DNA from: Pseudomonas sp. ADAK18
GTDB taxonomy: Bacteria; Pseudomonadota; Gammaproteobacteria; Pseudomonadales; Pseudomonadaceae
DNA length: 64,000 bases
Direction: 5' to 3'
Assembly (NCBI RefSeq): GCF_012935695.1
Contig: NZ_CP052859.1
Span: 4,505,001 to 4,569,000, forward strand
Below are positions 28,488 to 40,386 of this stretch, piece after piece. The translations under genes and the position numbers were made by a program. The notes under the pieces were generated by a model, which was not told where the DNA came from, ran no database searches, and was given only the letters and a program-made list of their open reading frames with translations. Numbering within the stretch: position 1 is the first letter of the stretch; the number at the start of each line of letters is the position of its first letter.

Positions 28488-29981
28488 ATGAAACCATCGC
28501 TAGTCCTGAGAATGGGCCAGCAGCTGACGATGACACCGCAGCTGCAACAGGCCATCCGCCTGCTCCAATTGTCGACCCTGGACCTGCAACAGGAAATCCA
28601 GGAGGCCCTGGAGTCCAATCCGATGCTCGAACGCCAGGAAGAAGGCGAAGACTTCGATAACGCCGACCCGCTGGCCGATAACGTCGAGCAAAAACCCAAT
28701 ACCGATACCCAGGAACCCTCCTACCAGGAAACCGCCCCGACAGTAGACAACCTCGAGGAAGGCGAATGGAACGAACGCATTCCCAATGAGTTGCCGGTCG
28801 ACACCGCTTGGGAAGACGTGTACCAGACCAGCGCCAGCAGCCTGCCCAGCAACGACGATGACGAGTGGGACTTCACCACCCGCACGTCCGCCGGCGAAAG
28901 CCTGCAAAGTCATCTGCTGTGGCAACTGAACCTCGCGCCGATGTCCGACACCGATCGCCTGATCGCCGTTACCCTGATCGACTGCATCAATAACCAGGGA
29001 TACCTGGACGAGACGCTGGAGGAGATCCTCGAAGCCTTCGACCCGGAACTGGACATCGAGCTGGACGAAATCGAAGCCGTCCTGCACCGCATCCAGCAGT
29101 TTGAACCTGCCGGCATCGGCGCCCGCAGCCTCAGTGAGTGCCTGCAGCTACAACTGCGTCAACTGCCAGCCAAGACGCCGTGGCTGGCCGAGGCCCAACG
29201 CTTGGTCACCGACTTCATCGACCTGCTGGGCAGCCGTGACTACAGCCAACTGATGCGCCGGATGAAGCTCAAGGAAGACGACCTGCGCCAGATCATCGAA
29301 CTGGTGCAAAGCCTCAACCCACGCCCCGGTTCGCAAATCGAATCCAGTGAAGCCGAATATGTCGTTCCCGATGTGATCGTGCGCAAGGACAACGAACGCT
29401 GGCTGGTGGAGCTGAACCAGGAATCAGTGCCTCGCCTGCGGGTCAACCCGCAATATGCCGGTTTCGTCCGTCGCGCCGACACCAGCGCCGACAACACCTT
29501 CATGCGCAACCAACTGCAGGAAGCACGCTGGTTCATCAAGAGCCTGCAGAGCCGTAACGAAACCCTGATGAAAGTGGCCACTCAGATTGTCGAGCATCAG
29601 CGCGGCTTTCTGGAGTATGGCGACGAAGCGATGAAACCGCTGGTGCTGCACGACATTGCCGAAGCGGTCGGCATGCACGAGTCGACGATTTCCCGGGTCA
29701 CCACGCAAAAATTCATGCATACCCCACGGGGTATTTATGAGCTGAAATACTTTTTCTCCAGCCATGTCAGCACCTCCGAAGGCGGCGAATGCTCGTCCAC
29801 GGCAATCCGCGCGATCATCAAAAAACTGGTTGCCGCGGAAAATCAGAAAAAGCCGTTGAGTGACAGCAAGATCGCTGGTTTACTGGAGGCACAAGGCATT
29901 CAGGTCGCCCGTCGAACCGTCGCCAAGTACCGCGAGTCCCTGGGGATCGCGCCTTCCAGCGAGCGCAAGCGTTTGATGTGA
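28488..29981 (+). CDS. rpoN: RNA polymerase sigma-54 factor
   Basis: Alternative sigma factor for nitrogen, flagellar and other sigma-54 promoters, dependent on AAA+ activators. 497 residues: Gln/Leu-rich activator region I ([29 protein letters not shown]), an acidic region II near 50-110, the core-binding region, and the C-terminal RpoN box [12 protein letters not shown] near residue 475. A standard length and gene order (lptB-rpoN-hpf-ptsN). Confidence 0.97.
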   Translation: MKPSLVLRMGQQLTMTPQLQQAIRLLQLSTLDLQQEIQEALESNPMLERQEEGEDFDNADPLADNVEQKPNTDTQEPSYQETAPTVDNLEEGEWNERIPNELPVDTAWEDVYQTSASSLPSNDDDEWDFTTRTSAGESLQSHLLWQLNLAPMSDTDRLIAVTLIDCINNQGYLDETLEEILEAFDPELDIELDEIEAVLHRIQQFEPAGIGARSLSECLQLQLRQLPAKTPWLAEAQRLVTDFIDLLGSRDYSQLMRRMKLKEDDLRQIIELVQSLNPRPGSQIESSEAEYVVPDVIVRKDNERWLVELNQESVPRLRVNPQYAGFVRRADTSADNTFMRNQLQEARWFIKSLQSRNETLMKVATQIVEHQRGFLEYGDEAMKPLVLHDIAEAVGMHESTISRVTTQKFMHTPRGIYELKYFFSSHVSTSEGGECSSTAIRAIIKKLVAAENQKKPLSDSKIAGLLEAQGIQVARRTVAKYRESLGIAPSSERKRLM

Positions 29982-30054
29982 CGGGCGGGCCATAGCGTTC
30001 CAGTGGCAGGCATTTGCCTGCCGCTTTATGCACTGGCAACGAAGGAGAAGCTGT

Positions 30055-30360
30055 ATGCAAGTCAACATCAGTGGACACCATGTAGAAGTCACCCCTCCAT
30101 TGCGCGAATACGTCGAGCAGAAGCTGAAGCGACTTGAGGGTCATTTCGACAAGATCACCAATGTGCAGGTCATCATGAAGGTCGATAAGCTTCAGCAGAA
30201 AATCGAAGCAACCCTTCAGATACCCGGTGGCGAAGTGGTCGCCAATGCCGAGCATGAAGACATGTATGCATCAATCGATGCCTTGACTGACAAGCTTGAC
30301 CGCCAACTTAAAAAGCATAAGGAAAAGAACCTGCACCTGATGCAAGGTACAGGTCGCTAA
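30055..30360 (+). CDS. hpf: Ribosome hibernation promoting factor
   Basis: Binds 30S subunits and promotes 70S hibernation in stationary phase. 101 residues, short HPF form: MQVNISGHHVEVTPPLREYVEQKL, then NVQVIMKVDKLQQKIEATLQIPGGE and the basic C-terminal helix KLDRQLKKHKEKN. The ATG at 30055 follows GGAGAAG; a longer frame to 30028 has no Shine-Dalgarno. An 18-base palindrome lies upstream at 30005. Confidence 0.94.
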   Translation: MQVNISGHHVEVTPPLREYVEQKLKRLEGHFDKITNVQVIMKVDKLQQKIEATLQIPGGEVVANAEHEDMYASIDALTDKLDRQLKKHKEKNLHLMQGTGR

Positions 30361-30370
30361 CTCTCCCCCC

Positions 30371-30835
30371 ATGATCCGACTTGAAACCATCCTGACCCCC
30401 GGCCGTTCCCTCGTGAACGTGCCGGGCGGCAGTAAAAAGCGCGCCCTCGAACAAATTGCCAACCTGATCGGCCGCGAAGTGCCCGAGCTGGATACGCAAG
30501 CTGTGTACGAGGCCCTGATTGCCCGTGAAAAGCTCGGTTCGACCGGCTTTGGCAACGGCATCGCCATTCCTCATTGCCGCCTGCAAGGCTGTGAGTCGCC
30601 AGTCAGTGCCCTGCTGCACCTGGACGCCCCTATCGATTTCGACGCCATCGACGGCGCCCCCGTGGACCTGCTCTTCGTCCTGCTGGTCCCGCAAGCTGCC
30701 ACCGATGCACACCTGGAACTGCTCCGGCAGATCGCCAGCATGCTCGACCGCAAAGAAGTACGCGACAAACTGCGCAGCGCCAACAGCAATGAGGCGTTGT
30801 ATCAGGTCGTCCTGGATGAACAGAACGGGCAGTAA
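30371..30835 (+). CDS. ptsN: Nitrogen regulatory PTS EIIA (EIIANtr)
   Basis: Phosphoryl acceptor at the end of the PtsP-PtsO-PtsN chain; regulates potassium and carbon-nitrogen balance. 154 residues with the EIIA domain and the phosphorylated His in [13 protein letters not shown] (residue 68). Eleven bases after hpf and three before rapZ, in the rpoN operon. Confidence 0.95.
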   Translation: MIRLETILTPGRSLVNVPGGSKKRALEQIANLIGREVPELDTQAVYEALIAREKLGSTGFGNGIAIPHCRLQGCESPVSALLHLDAPIDFDAIDGAPVDLLFVLLVPQAATDAHLELLRQIASMLDRKEVRDKLRSANSNEALYQVVLDEQNGQ

Positions 30836-30837
30836 TC

Positions 30838-31695
30838 ATGCGTTTGATCATCGTCAGCGGCCGCTCCGGCTCGGGTAAAAGTACTGCCCTCAATGTTCTT
30901 GAGGACAACGGCTTCTATTGCATCGATAACTTGCCCGCCGGTTTGCTGCCCGAGCTGGCGGAGCGCGCCTTGATCCATACAGAGCTGGCGCAACCGCTGG
31001 TGGCCGTGTCCATCGACGCCCGCAACCTGCCCAGCCACCTCACGCGCTTCCCGGAACTGCTTGAAGAAGTGCGCAGCAAACATATCCACTGCGATGTGCT
31101 GTACCTGGATGCTGACGAAGAAACCTTGTTAAAGCGTTTCTCCGAAACCCGTCGACGCCATCCCCTCAGCAGCCCACACCGCTCGCTGGCCGAAGCCATC
31201 GAGGACGAGACCAAGCTGCTGGGCCCGATCATTGATTTGGCCGACCTGAAGATCAACACCACGAACCTGAACCTGTATCAACTGCGCGATGCCATCAAGC
31301 TGCGCCTGTTGAACCAGCCGGAGCCCGGTACAGCGTTCCTGGTCGAGTCGTTCGGCTTCAAGCGGGGCATGCCGGTGGACGCCGACCTGGTGTTTGACGT
31401 GCGTTGCCTGCCCAACCCGTACTGGAAGCCGGAACTGCGCGACCAATCCGGCCTGGATCTACCGGTGGCCGAGTATCTGGCGGCACAACCGGATGTCGAG
31501 GAAATGTTCCAGGACATATCCAGCTACCTGCTCAAATGGCTGCCACGTTTTGCTGCCAGCAATCGAGCCTATGTCACCATCGCCATTGGCTGCACCGGTG
31601 GGCACCATCGTTCTGTCTATCTGACGGAGCGCCTGGGCCAGGTGTTGCAGCAAACCCTCAAGAACGTCCAGGTTCGCCACCGCGACCTTAGCTGA
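30838..31695 (+). CDS. rapZ: RNase adapter protein RapZ
   Basis: P-loop RNA-binding protein. In enterics it feeds the GlmZ sRNA to RNase E to control GlmS; in Pseudomonas the partner RNAs are less clear. 285 residues: Walker [11 protein letters not shown] near residue 6, [11 protein letters not shown] near 187 and the C-terminal [12 protein letters not shown] motif. Typical length and place. Confidence 0.94.
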   Translation: MRLIIVSGRSGSGKSTALNVLEDNGFYCIDNLPAGLLPELAERALIHTELAQPLVAVSIDARNLPSHLTRFPELLEEVRSKHIHCDVLYLDADEETLLKRFSETRRRHPLSSPHRSLAEAIEDETKLLGPIIDLADLKINTTNLNLYQLRDAIKLRLLNQPEPGTAFLVESFGFKRGMPVDADLVFDVRCLPNPYWKPELRDQSGLDLPVAEYLAAQPDVEEMFQDISSYLLKWLPRFAASNRAYVTIAIGCTGGHHRSVYLTERLGQVLQQTLKNVQVRHRDLS

Positions 31696-31711
31696 AAGGA
31701 ACACCCCCGCG

Positions 31712-31984
31712 ATGCCCGCTCTGGAAATTGAAATCATCAACAAGTTGGGCTTGCATGCCCGGGCCTCAGCCAAGTTTGTCGGCGTTGCAGGGCAGTTTCC
31801 TTGCCAGATCAGGGCCGGGCGCACTCCGGAATCCATGGTTGATGGCAAAAGCATCATGGCCATGATGATGCTGGCTGCCGGCAAGGGCACCAAGATCCAC
31901 TTGAAAACGGAAGGCGAGCAAGAGAATGAAGCGATGGCGGCTCTGGTAAAGCTGATCAATGACTACTTTGACGAGGGTGAGTAA
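31712..31984 (+). CDS. ptsO: HPr-family phosphocarrier NPr
   Basis: Passes phosphate from PtsP to PtsN. 90 residues, HPr fold, with the active His at residue 15 in KLGLHARASAKFV and the Ser region GKSIMAMMMLAAGKG near 46-60. Last plus-strand gene of the rpoN cluster; a strong hairpin follows at 32001-32028. Confidence 0.94.
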   Translation: MPALEIEIINKLGLHARASAKFVGVAGQFPCQIRAGRTPESMVDGKSIMAMMMLAAGKGTKIHLKTEGEQENEAMAALVKLINDYFDEGE

Positions 31985-32000
31985 GCCCTCTCTTGACCTG

Positions 32001-32028
32001 TGATCGTTCCCGCCGACGGGAACGATCA
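32001..32028. terminator. Strong hairpin between convergent ptsO and ZIP genes
   Basis: Perfect 12-base arms TGATCGTTCCCG/CGGGAACGATCA around CCGA. There is no T run, so Rho-assisted or structural termination is inferred. Confidence 0.5.
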
Positions 32029-32039
32029 ATGGAAGCGCC

Positions 32040-32933
32040 CTACCCCAGCGCCGTATCCATCACCATCATCAAACAAAACCCGACACACAATCCCAAGCTA
32101 GCCAGCTTGTCGTGGCCATTACGCCGCGACTCGGGTATCACTTCGTGCGTCACTACCAGCAACATCGCGCCTGCTGCCAACGCCAACCCCAAGGGCAGCA
32201 GCACTTGCGCCAGGCTCACCAGCCAGGCACACAACACGGCAAACACCGGCTCGACCAATCCGGACGCAGCACCGATCAGGAACGCCTTGATCCGCGACAT
32301 CCCCGCACCCGCCAGCACCAACGCAATCACCAGCCCTTCCGGCACATCCTGCAGCGCGATGCCCATGGCCAGACTATCTGCGTCAGGCATGCCGCCACCC
32401 GCCGACACTCCGACCGCCATTCCTTCGGGAATGTTATGGGCAATGATGGCAAACACAAACAACCAGATACGCGGCGGGATAACCGAGTGCTCCGGCGTGC
32501 CCACCAGCATTTCCGGACTGGCACCGGAGACTTTGCGATCCACCAGAAACAGCCCGAACGCCCCCAGCATGATGCCGAAACTGATCAGCCCGCTGGCCGA
32601 CCAAGACGATAAACCAAGACTTTCGGCTGCGGCAATACCGGGCACAATCAGCGAAAACGCCGTCGCCGCCAACATCACCCCGGCACCAAAACCGAGCAAC
32701 GTATCACTCACCGCCAGTGGCATCCGGCGAATCACCAACACTGGCACCGCCCCCAAAGCCGTTCCCAGGGCACAGATGGCCCCACCTTGCAGGGCCCGCA
32801 AAATACGCGGTTCCAGATCCAGCCAGGCCAGCCCTTGAGCCACCAGCAATGCAGTTCCTGCCAGCAGCAACAGCGAGCCAAACGCATAACGGAACATTCG
32901 CACGCTGCTAATCGCCAGTGTTTCAGTGCCCAT
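32040..32933 (-). CDS. ZIP-family metal transporter
   Basis: Inner-membrane importer of divalent metal (Zn, Fe or Mn). 297 residues with about eight hydrophobic segments; metal-binding motifs HNIPEGMAVGVSAGGG near residue 165 and QDVPEGLVIALVLAGAG near 193, plus a His in LLVVTHEVIPESRR near 255. It starts 32 bases after the sodA stop on the same strand, so it may be the last gene of the Fur-controlled operon; metal specificity is unproven. Confidence 0.88.
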   Translation of the reverse strand: MGTETLAISSVRMFRYAFGSLLLLAGTALLVAQGLAWLDLEPRILRALQGGAICALGTALGAVPVLVIRRMPLAVSDTLLGFGAGVMLAATAFSLIVPGIAAAESLGLSSWSASGLISFGIMLGAFGLFLVDRKVSGASPEMLVGTPEHSVIPPRIWLFVFAIIAHNIPEGMAVGVSAGGGMPDADSLAMGIALQDVPEGLVIALVLAGAGMSRIKAFLIGAASGLVEPVFAVLCAWLVSLAQVLLPLGLALAAGAMLLVVTHEVIPESRRNGHDKLASLGLCVGFCLMMVMDTALG

Positions 32934-32965
32934 AGTCGGCCTTAGATCTTGTTATAAAAAGGGTG

Positions 32966-33577
32966 TCAGGCGAGCGCAGCGCGGTACCGCTCGGCGACTT
33001 CTGGCCAGTTAATGACGCTGTAGAACGCGTTGATGTATTCCGGACGGCGGTTCTGGTACAGCAGGTAATAGGCGTGCTCCCAGACGTCCAGACCGAGAAT
33101 TGGCGTATTGCCGCTCATTAGCGGGCTGTCTTGATTGCCGCTGCTTTCTACCACCAAGGTCTTTTGCGGGGTCACGCTCAGCCAGGCCCAGCCACTGCCA
33201 AAGCGGGTCAATGCGGCTTTGGTGAACGCCTCCTTGAAACTGTCGAAGCCACCCAACTGTTCATCAATAGCCTTGCCCAACGCACCGTCCGGCTTGCCTC
33301 CGCCCTTGGGCGACATGACTGCCCAGAACAACGAGTGGTTGGCATGACCTCCGCCCTGATTGATCACCGCTGCACGCAGTTTTTCCGGCAGTTGCTGGAC
33401 GCTGGACACCAGTTTCTCCACCGGCCAACCCGCCCACTCGGTGCCTTCAACAGCCGCGTTCAGGTTATTGATGTAGGTCTGATGGTGCTTGGTGTAGTGA
33501 ATCTCCATGGTTTGCGCATCGATATGCGGCTCCAGGGCGTCATAGGCGTAGGGCAAGGCAGGCAAGGTGTAGGTCAT
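32966..33577 (-). CDS. sodA: Manganese superoxide dismutase
   Basis: Dismutates superoxide in the cytosol. 203 residues, starting [21 protein letters not shown]. Metal ligands are His in [15 protein letters not shown] (near 26), His in [13 protein letters not shown] (near 76), and Asp and His in [13 protein letters not shown] (near 160-164). Mn use is inferred from [15 protein letters not shown] residues and from its operon, induced when iron is short. Start 33577 has GGAG nine bases upstream. Confidence 0.95.
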   Translation of the reverse strand: MTYTLPALPYAYDALEPHIDAQTMEIHYTKHHQTYINNLNAAVEGTEWAGWPVEKLVSSVQQLPEKLRAAVINQGGGHANHSLFWAVMSPKGGGKPDGALGKAIDEQLGGFDSFKEAFTKAALTRFGSGWAWLSVTPQKTLVVESSGNQDSPLMSGNTPILGLDVWEHAYYLLYQNRRPEYINAFYSVINWPEVAERYRAALA

Positions 33578-33578
33578 A

Positions 33579-34022
33579 TCAATGTGCTCCATAGTGAGGA
33601 CTGTTGCGGGTCGGCGCATCCGGTTGCGCCGCGTGACTGCCCAGCAAACGATAGGTACGGGGGTACTCGCCGTGATCGCTGATGAAATTCAACAGTTCAA
33701 CGTAGGTTTTGCTGCTCTGACGCAGAGCCGCCTCTCGAAGGAGCGGGTTCAGGCGGACGTCCTGCATGGTCTGCAGCAGGCGCTGGTGAATGGCGCAGAG
33801 GTATTCCGCGCTTTCTTCCGGCTGATTCAAGCGTAGGTGCAAGTCTGCGAGGTTGTGATGGGAAATGACGCAAGCCGCCACTGCTTCGTCGGCATCCGCC
33901 CAGCGCTCAAACAACACCTGGGCCAAGGCCAAGGCCTGCAGGTAGTGCTCGCGAGCGTCCACCAGCTCGCCTTGCATAAAACAGCGATTAGCCCTTTCGA
34001 TCGTGCGTTTCCAGTGCTCCAT
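33579..34022 (-). CDS. Hypothetical protein of the fumC-sodA operon (PA4469-like)
   Basis: A 147-residue helical protein, probably TPR-like: repeated helical pairs ([63 protein letters not shown]). It ends one base before the sodA ATG and starts 27 bases after fumC. The same gene order is known in P. aeruginosa, where it is part of the iron-regulated operon. Function unknown; maybe an adaptor for metal or redox enzymes. Confidence 0.78.
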   Translation of the reverse strand: MEHWKRTIERANRCFMQGELVDAREHYLQALALAQVLFERWADADEAVAACVISHHNLADLHLRLNQPEESAEYLCAIHQRLLQTMQDVRLNPLLREAALRQSSKTYVELLNFISDHGEYPRTYRLLGSHAAQPDAPTRNSPHYGAH

Positions 34023-34049
34023 GGTGAGCCTCCAAAGCAGGGTCGGTGA

Positions 34050-35418
<1,369 letters not shown>

Positions 35419-35426
<8 letters not shown>

Positions 35427-35814
35427 CGGGAAATCCTTGCATCAAGTCAGAAAAGGAAATGGAAGGCAGCAACTCACAGGTCGCCAGTTGCCAGGCAAAA
35501 GTCTGCCAGCGCTTGAGGCGGCAGGCACAGTGGGATAGTTTTTCCAGGTCGCGCAGGGGGCGCCAGGCCTGATCCATGCACATGGATCGCCAGTGCCAAG
35601 GCAGCGCTGTATCGGCAGCGGTATCCAGAAGCAGACGGAATGAGGTTTCGGCGATGGTCCAAGGATGGGTCGCCGTACAGCAGGCCAGATACCGACCTTC
35701 AGCCAGGTAATGTTCGATCAGGCGCGGCTCATCAGGATCGAGACCGCAGCGAATCTGACGACTCATCCAGCGCCAGCTTTCCAGGTAGGGATCCTCATGC
35801 AGGACAGAACTCAT
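35419..35814 (-). CDS. fagA: Fur-associated protein FagA
   Basis: A 131-residue protein of unknown function that leads the Fur-controlled fumC-sodA operon in pseudomonads. Cys- and Trp-rich (SMCMDQAWRPLRDLEKLSHCACRLKRWQTFAW near residues 75-108), with no signal peptide. The ATG at 35814 lies 16 bases from a Fur box. Its role may be in the iron-starvation response; the name only reflects the association with Fur. Confidence 0.85.
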
Positions 35815-35829
35815 GATCCACGCTCATCC

Positions 35830-35848
35830 GGTAATGATATTTATTATT
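35830..35848 (-). promoter_or_regulatory. Fur box upstream of fagA
   Basis: GGTAATGATATTTATTATT matches 15 of 19 positions of the Fur consensus, 16 bases upstream of the fagA ATG. Iron-bound Fur would repress the whole fagA-fumC-orf-sodA operon. Confidence 0.8.
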
Positions 35849-35905
35849 AAATGATGTTGAGAATCAAAACAAGAGTCTGAGCAAAACCCTCGAAATTGCA
35901 GCCAC

Positions 35906-35944
35906 AAAAAAGGCGCGCCACCCAATGGGTGGCGCGCCTTTTTT
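35906..35944. terminator. Bidirectional intrinsic terminator
   Basis: AAAAAAGGCGCGCCACCC, loop AAT, GGGTGGCGCGCCTTTTTT: a perfect stem 15 bases past the pmbA stop on the minus strand. It separates pmbA from the fagA operon. Confidence 0.95.
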
Positions 35945-35958
35945 ACAGCGTTGACGGA

Positions 35959-37305
35959 TTAGCTACCGGCGACCGTCATCTTCTCGATCAGCACTGAACC
36001 GGTGCGGATGTTGCTGCGCAGCTCAAGGTCATTACCCACTGCAACAATCTGCTTGAACATATCGCGCATATTGCCGGCGATGGTCACTTCCTGGACGGCG
36101 AACTGAATTTCGCCGTTTTCCACCCAAAAACCTGCCGCGCCTCGGGAGTAATCACCGGTGACCATATTCAGGCCCTGCCCCATCAGTTCGGTAACCAACA
36201 AGCCGCGCCCCATACGCCGCAACAGCGCCGCCTGGTCTTCTTCACCATGCGTCACGAACAGGTTGTGCACGCCACCGGAGTTGGCAGTGCTCGGCAGGCC
36301 GAGTTTGCGGCCGGCATAGGTGCCCAGTACGTAGGACACCAACTCACCGTTCTCGACGAACGGCTTGGCATAGGTCGCCAGGCCATCCCCGTCGAACGCC
36401 GAACTGCCCATGGCACGCATCAAATGCGGGCGCTCATCAATAGTCATCCACTCAGGGAACAGCTTCTGACCCATCGCCCCTTCCAGGAACGAGGATTTGC
36501 GGTACAGGTTCCCGCCGGAAATAGCCCCCAGAAAACTGCCGAACAATCCACCAGCCAGCTCTGCCGAAAACAGCACCGGGACTTCGCAGGTCGGCACCGG
36601 ACGCGCACCCAAGCGGCTCGCCGCACGTTGCGCAGCGCGCTGACCGATGCTCACCGGATCAGCCAGCAATTCGCCCTGACGGCTTACGTCATACCAATAA
36701 TCGCGCTGCATCTGGCCATTGGCCTCGGCAATCATCACGCAGCTCAAGCTGTGGCGAGTAGAGGCATAACCACCGACAAAGCCATGACTGTTGCCATACA
36801 CGCGGCAGCCCTGATGGGTACTCAAGGTGGTGCCATCGGCATTTTTGATTCGGCTGTCAGCGTCAAACGCTGCCGCTTCACAGGTCAGCGCCTGTTCGAT
36901 AGCCTGCTCCGGGGTGATGTCCCAGGCATGGAACAAATCAAAGTCCTTCAAATCCTTGGCCATCAAGGCTTTATCAGCCAACCCCGAGCTTTCGTCTTCA
37001 GAGGTGTGCTTGGCAATGGCCAGTGCTGCGGCAACGGTCTCGCGAATCGCTTCCGGGCCGCTGGCGGATGTGCTGGCCGAGCCTTTGCGCTGGCCCACGT
37101 ACAAGGTGATGCCAAACCCTTGGTCACGGTTGAATTCAACGGTTTCCACTTCTCGCTGGCGCACCGACGTCGACAGCCCTTGCTCCAGGGACACCGCCAC
37201 TTCACAGGCGCTGGCCCCCTGGCGCTTGGCCTCGGCAAGGATCTGCTCGACTTGTTCCTGCAGTGCCGGTAACGCTTGCGGACCGACGCTTTGGGCTGCA
37301 CTCAT
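35959..37305 (-). CDS. pmbA: PmbA/TldE metalloprotease subunit
   Basis: Partner of TldD in the TldD/TldE protease that matures microcin and removes leader peptides and unfolded peptides. 448 residues, with the family C-terminal region (FWVENGEIQFAVQEVTIAGNMRDMFKQI). TldE lacks the HEXXXH zinc motif, as here. The ATG at 37305 has GGAG six bases upstream, better than the GTG at 37317. tldD lies about 700 bases away on the same strand. Confidence 0.93.
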   Translation of the reverse strand: MSAAQSVGPQALPALQEQVEQILAEAKRQGASACEVAVSLEQGLSTSVRQREVETVEFNRDQGFGITLYVGQRKGSASTSASGPEAIRETVAAALAIAKHTSEDESSGLADKALMAKDLKDFDLFHAWDITPEQAIEQALTCEAAAFDADSRIKNADGTTLSTHQGCRVYGNSHGFVGGYASTRHSLSCVMIAEANGQMQRDYWYDVSRQGELLADPVSIGQRAAQRAASRLGARPVPTCEVPVLFSAELAGGLFGSFLGAISGGNLYRKSSFLEGAMGQKLFPEWMTIDERPHLMRAMGSSAFDGDGLATYAKPFVENGELVSYVLGTYAGRKLGLPSTANSGGVHNLFVTHGEEDQAALLRRMGRGLLVTELMGQGLNMVTGDYSRGAAGFWVENGEIQFAVQEVTIAGNMRDMFKQIVAVGNDLELRSNIRTGSVLIEKMTVAGS

Positions 37306-37413
37306 GGTTTTCTCCACTCAAATTCTGCTTTCGGTTAAGGCCTTCGAGCGACCGGGCCGGACAAGCGGCCCCCGACTGGTTATCATGGCGGCGTTTCTTT
37401 GCGGACTGCCACC

Positions 37414-37935
37414 ATGGTTGATTCTTACGACGACTCCCTCGATGGGGAGAAAAGCAAAACCCAGGTCAAACGCGAGCTGCATGCTCTGGTTGACCTCGGC
37501 GAGCGCCTTACAACGCTCAAGCCTGACTTGCTGGCAAAACTGCCCTTGACCGACGCTATGCGCCGGGCCTTGGCCGATGCGCCCAAGCACACCGCGAATA
37601 TCGCGCGTAAACGGCACATCATGTTTATCGGCAAGTTGATGCGCGATCAGGACACTGACGCCATTCTGACGTTGCTCGATCAAATGGATGCCTCCACGCG
37701 CCAGTACAACGAACGGTTTCACAATCTGGAACGCTGGCGTGACCGCTTGATCGCGGGCGACGACGCCGTTCTGGAGAAGTTCGTCCTGGACTACCCGGAT
37801 GCCGACCGCCAGCAACTGCGCTCCCTGATCCGTCAGGCCCAGCACGAACTGGCGCAGAACAAGCCACCGGCCACCAGCCGTAAAATGTTCAAGTACATCC
37901 GTGAGCTGGACGAGACTCAACGCGGCCTGCGCTGA
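37414..37935 (+). CDS. darP: Ribosome biogenesis protein DarP (YjgA)
   Basis: A DUF615-family protein that helps late 50S subunit assembly. 173 residues, highly charged and helical, with the conserved blocks [20 protein letters not shown] and [19 protein letters not shown] near residues 125-142. The ATG at 37414 is divergent from pmbA. Its location next to pmbA and tldD is the usual one. Confidence 0.92.
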   Translation: MVDSYDDSLDGEKSKTQVKRELHALVDLGERLTTLKPDLLAKLPLTDAMRRALADAPKHTANIARKRHIMFIGKLMRDQDTDAILTLLDQMDASTRQYNERFHNLERWRDRLIAGDDAVLEKFVLDYPDADRQQLRSLIRQAQHELAQNKPPATSRKMFKYIRELDETQRGLR

Positions 37936-37980
37936 TCCTCTTCCCCGGGTGGCGGCCTTCGCCACCCGAAGCTCCCGTTC

Positions 37981-39423
37981 TTACGACCCCGTGCCACCCA
38001 CGGTGATCGCATCAATTTTCAAGGTTGGCTGGCCGACACCCACCGGTACCGACTGTCCATCTTTCCCGCACGTCCCCACACCACTGTCCAGCGCCAGGTC
38101 GTTACCGACCATCGACACCTTGCTCATGGCTTCCGGGCCGTTACCGATCAGTGTTGCCCCTTTGACCGGCGCGGTAATCTTGCCGTCTTCGATCAAATAC
38201 GCCTCGCTGGTGGAAAACACGAACTTGCCACTGGTGATGTCTACCTGCCCGCCGCCGAGGTTGGCGCAGTAGATACCGCGTTTCACCGACGCGATGATTT
38301 CGGCGGGATCACTTTCACCACCCAGCATGTAAGTGTTAGTCATACGCGGCATTGGCAGGTGCGCGTAAGACTCACGACGACCGTTGCCGGTACGGGCCAC
38401 GCCCATCAGGCGGGCGTTGAGTTTGTCTTGCATGTAGCCCTTGAGCACACCGTTTTCGATCAGGGTCGTGCATTCGGTAGGCGTGCCTTCGTCATCGACG
38501 CTCAACGAGCCACGACGCCCGGCCAACGTGCCGTCATCGACAATGGTGCAGAGTTTTGAGGCAACCATTTCGCCCATGCGACCGCTGTAAGCCGAACTGC
38601 CCTTGCGGTTGAAGTCGCCTTCCAGGCCGTGGCCCACCGCCTCATGCAGCAGAACCCCGGACCAACCCGAGCCCAACACCACCGGCAAGGTACCCGCCGG
38701 GGCCGGAATCGCTTCCAGGTTGACCAATGCCTGGCGCAGTGCCTCACGGGCATAGCCCATGGCGCGGTCTTCAGTCAGGAAATAACAGTAATCGGTACGC
38801 CCGCCACCGCCATGGCCGCCGCGCTCGCGACGGCCGTTTTGCTCAACGATCACGCTGACGTTAAAGCGCACCAATGGCCGCACGTCCGCTGCCAGGCCGC
38901 CGTCAGTGGAGGCCACCAGGATTCGCTCCCAGACGCCGGCCATACTCACGGTGACTTGCTGGATACGTGGGTCCAGGGCGCGGGTTGCCGCATCCACACG
39001 CTTGAGCAGCTCGACCTTTTCGGCACGGCTGATCACTTCCAGTGGGTTATCCGGCGCATACAACTGGGCCACATCCTGAGTGCTGAACGCCTGCACCGTA
39101 CCGTTTTGCCCGGCACGGGAGATCGAACGAGCCGCTCGGGCGGCCAAACCCAGCGCCTCGAGGGTGATGGCATTGCTGTAGGCAAAACCGGTTTTTTCAC
39201 CGGATTGCGCCCGCACACCCACCCCTTGGTCCAGGTTGAAACTGCCTTCCTTGACGATGCCGTCCTCCAGGGCCCAGGACTCGGAGATCTGCCCCTGGAA
39301 GTACAAATCGGCGGCGTCGATACCCGGCCCGGCCAAATCGCCCAGCACGGTTTGCAAGCTTTCAATGGTCACGCCACCGGGCGCCAGGAGGTGTTCACTG
39401 ACTGAGGACAACAACTCGCTCAT
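37981..39423 (-). CDS. tldD: TldD metalloprotease
   Basis: Catalytic subunit of the TldD/TldE zinc protease. 480 residues; zinc motif [18 protein letters not shown] near residues 262-280 (HEXXXH), followed by [31 protein letters not shown] near 325. C-terminal [23 protein letters not shown]. Next to pmbA's locus in the normal arrangement. Confidence 0.95.
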   Translation of the reverse strand: MSELLSSVSEHLLAPGGVTIESLQTVLGDLAGPGIDAADLYFQGQISESWALEDGIVKEGSFNLDQGVGVRAQSGEKTGFAYSNAITLEALGLAARAARSISRAGQNGTVQAFSTQDVAQLYAPDNPLEVISRAEKVELLKRVDAATRALDPRIQQVTVSMAGVWERILVASTDGGLAADVRPLVRFNVSVIVEQNGRRERGGHGGGGRTDYCYFLTEDRAMGYAREALRQALVNLEAIPAPAGTLPVVLGSGWSGVLLHEAVGHGLEGDFNRKGSSAYSGRMGEMVASKLCTIVDDGTLAGRRGSLSVDDEGTPTECTTLIENGVLKGYMQDKLNARLMGVARTGNGRRESYAHLPMPRMTNTYMLGGESDPAEIIASVKRGIYCANLGGGQVDITSGKFVFSTSEAYLIEDGKITAPVKGATLIGNGPEAMSKVSMVGNDLALDSGVGTCGKDGQSVPVGVGQPTLKIDAITVGGTGS

Positions 39424-39439
39424 AGGTTTGGCCTTAAAT

Positions 39440-40288
39440 TCATCGTTCTGAAGCAGGTCGCTGCGCGCCCTGCGAGAAAAAACGCCGATGGTTCACCACC
39501 GGCATGCGCGCCCGTATCGACGCCTGTTCACTGCTATCGCGTTCGGCCAGCAACACCGCTTCGCCTTGATCCTGTTGTGTCAGCACTCGCCCCCAGGGGT
39601 CGACAATCGCCGCGTGGCCGAAAGTTTCCCGTGGCCCCGGATGCACGCCGCCTTGAGCGGCCGCCAGCAAGTAGCACTGGGTTTCGATGGCCCTGGCACG
39701 AATCAACACGTCCCAATGTGCAGCCCCGGTCACCGCCGTAAACGCGGACGGTGCGGTAATCAATTCAGCCCCGGCAGCACGCAATTCGCTGTACAGCTCC
39801 GGGAAACGCAAGTCGTAACAAACCGTCAGCCCCAAACGGCCCACGGGGGTATCCGCCACCACCACCTGGCTACCGTAAGCATAGTCATCGGATTCCCGAT
39901 AACGACCCCGGGCATCAGCCACGTCGACATCAAACAAATGCAGCTTGTCGTAACGGGCGACGATTTCACCGTGTTCATTGATCAACAACGAGCAGGCATT
40001 GGACTTGGCCGTCGACTGCCCCTCGGGCGGCAACGGCAAAGTGCCGGCTACTATCCATAAGGTGAGGTCGCGGGCGGTCTGTTTCAACCAGGGCAGGATC
40101 GGGCCTTCGCCCAAGGCCTCGGCACGGCCGATATCGGCGACGTCACGACGGCCCATGGCGGCGAAGTTCTCCGGCAGGACCGCCAGCCGAGCACCGCCGG
40201 CGGCGGCCTGTTCAAGCAGACGACGTGCCTGGGCCAGGTTGGCCAGCACGTCGCTTTGGCTGACCATTTGAATGACTGCGATGGACAT
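39440..40288 (-). CDS. Carbon-nitrogen hydrolase (deaminated glutathione amidase-like)
   Basis: Nitrilase-superfamily amidase. 282 residues with the full Glu-Lys-Cys triad: [11 protein letters not shown] (near residue 44), [12 protein letters not shown] (near 118) and [12 protein letters not shown] (Cys near 155). The Nit1/NitC-like pattern suggests removal of deaminated glutathione, a metabolite-repair role. ATG at 40288 follows GGAG; it lies just after yhdP in transcription order, a conserved pseudomonad neighbour. Confidence 0.88.
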   Translation of the reverse strand: MSIAVIQMVSQSDVLANLAQARRLLEQAAAGGARLAVLPENFAAMGRRDVADIGRAEALGEGPILPWLKQTARDLTLWIVAGTLPLPPEGQSTAKSNACSLLINEHGEIVARYDKLHLFDVDVADARGRYRESDDYAYGSQVVVADTPVGRLGLTVCYDLRFPELYSELRAAGAELITAPSAFTAVTGAAHWDVLIRARAIETQCYLLAAAQGGVHPGPRETFGHAAIVDPWGRVLTQQDQGEAVLLAERDSSEQASIRARMPVVNHRRFFSQGAQRPASER

Positions 40289-40386
40289 GACGGGCTCCGG
40301 TATTCGAGACGGATAGACCATGACACTATAAGGGCGGTCCTGCGGACCGCATCGCAGCCTCGTGCCTCGGCAGCGGCTACAGAACC

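Noticed and set aside
30003..30018. Sigma-54 promoter before hpf
   Set aside because: The GG-GC spacing is nine, not ten, bases; sigma-54 tolerates very little change here.
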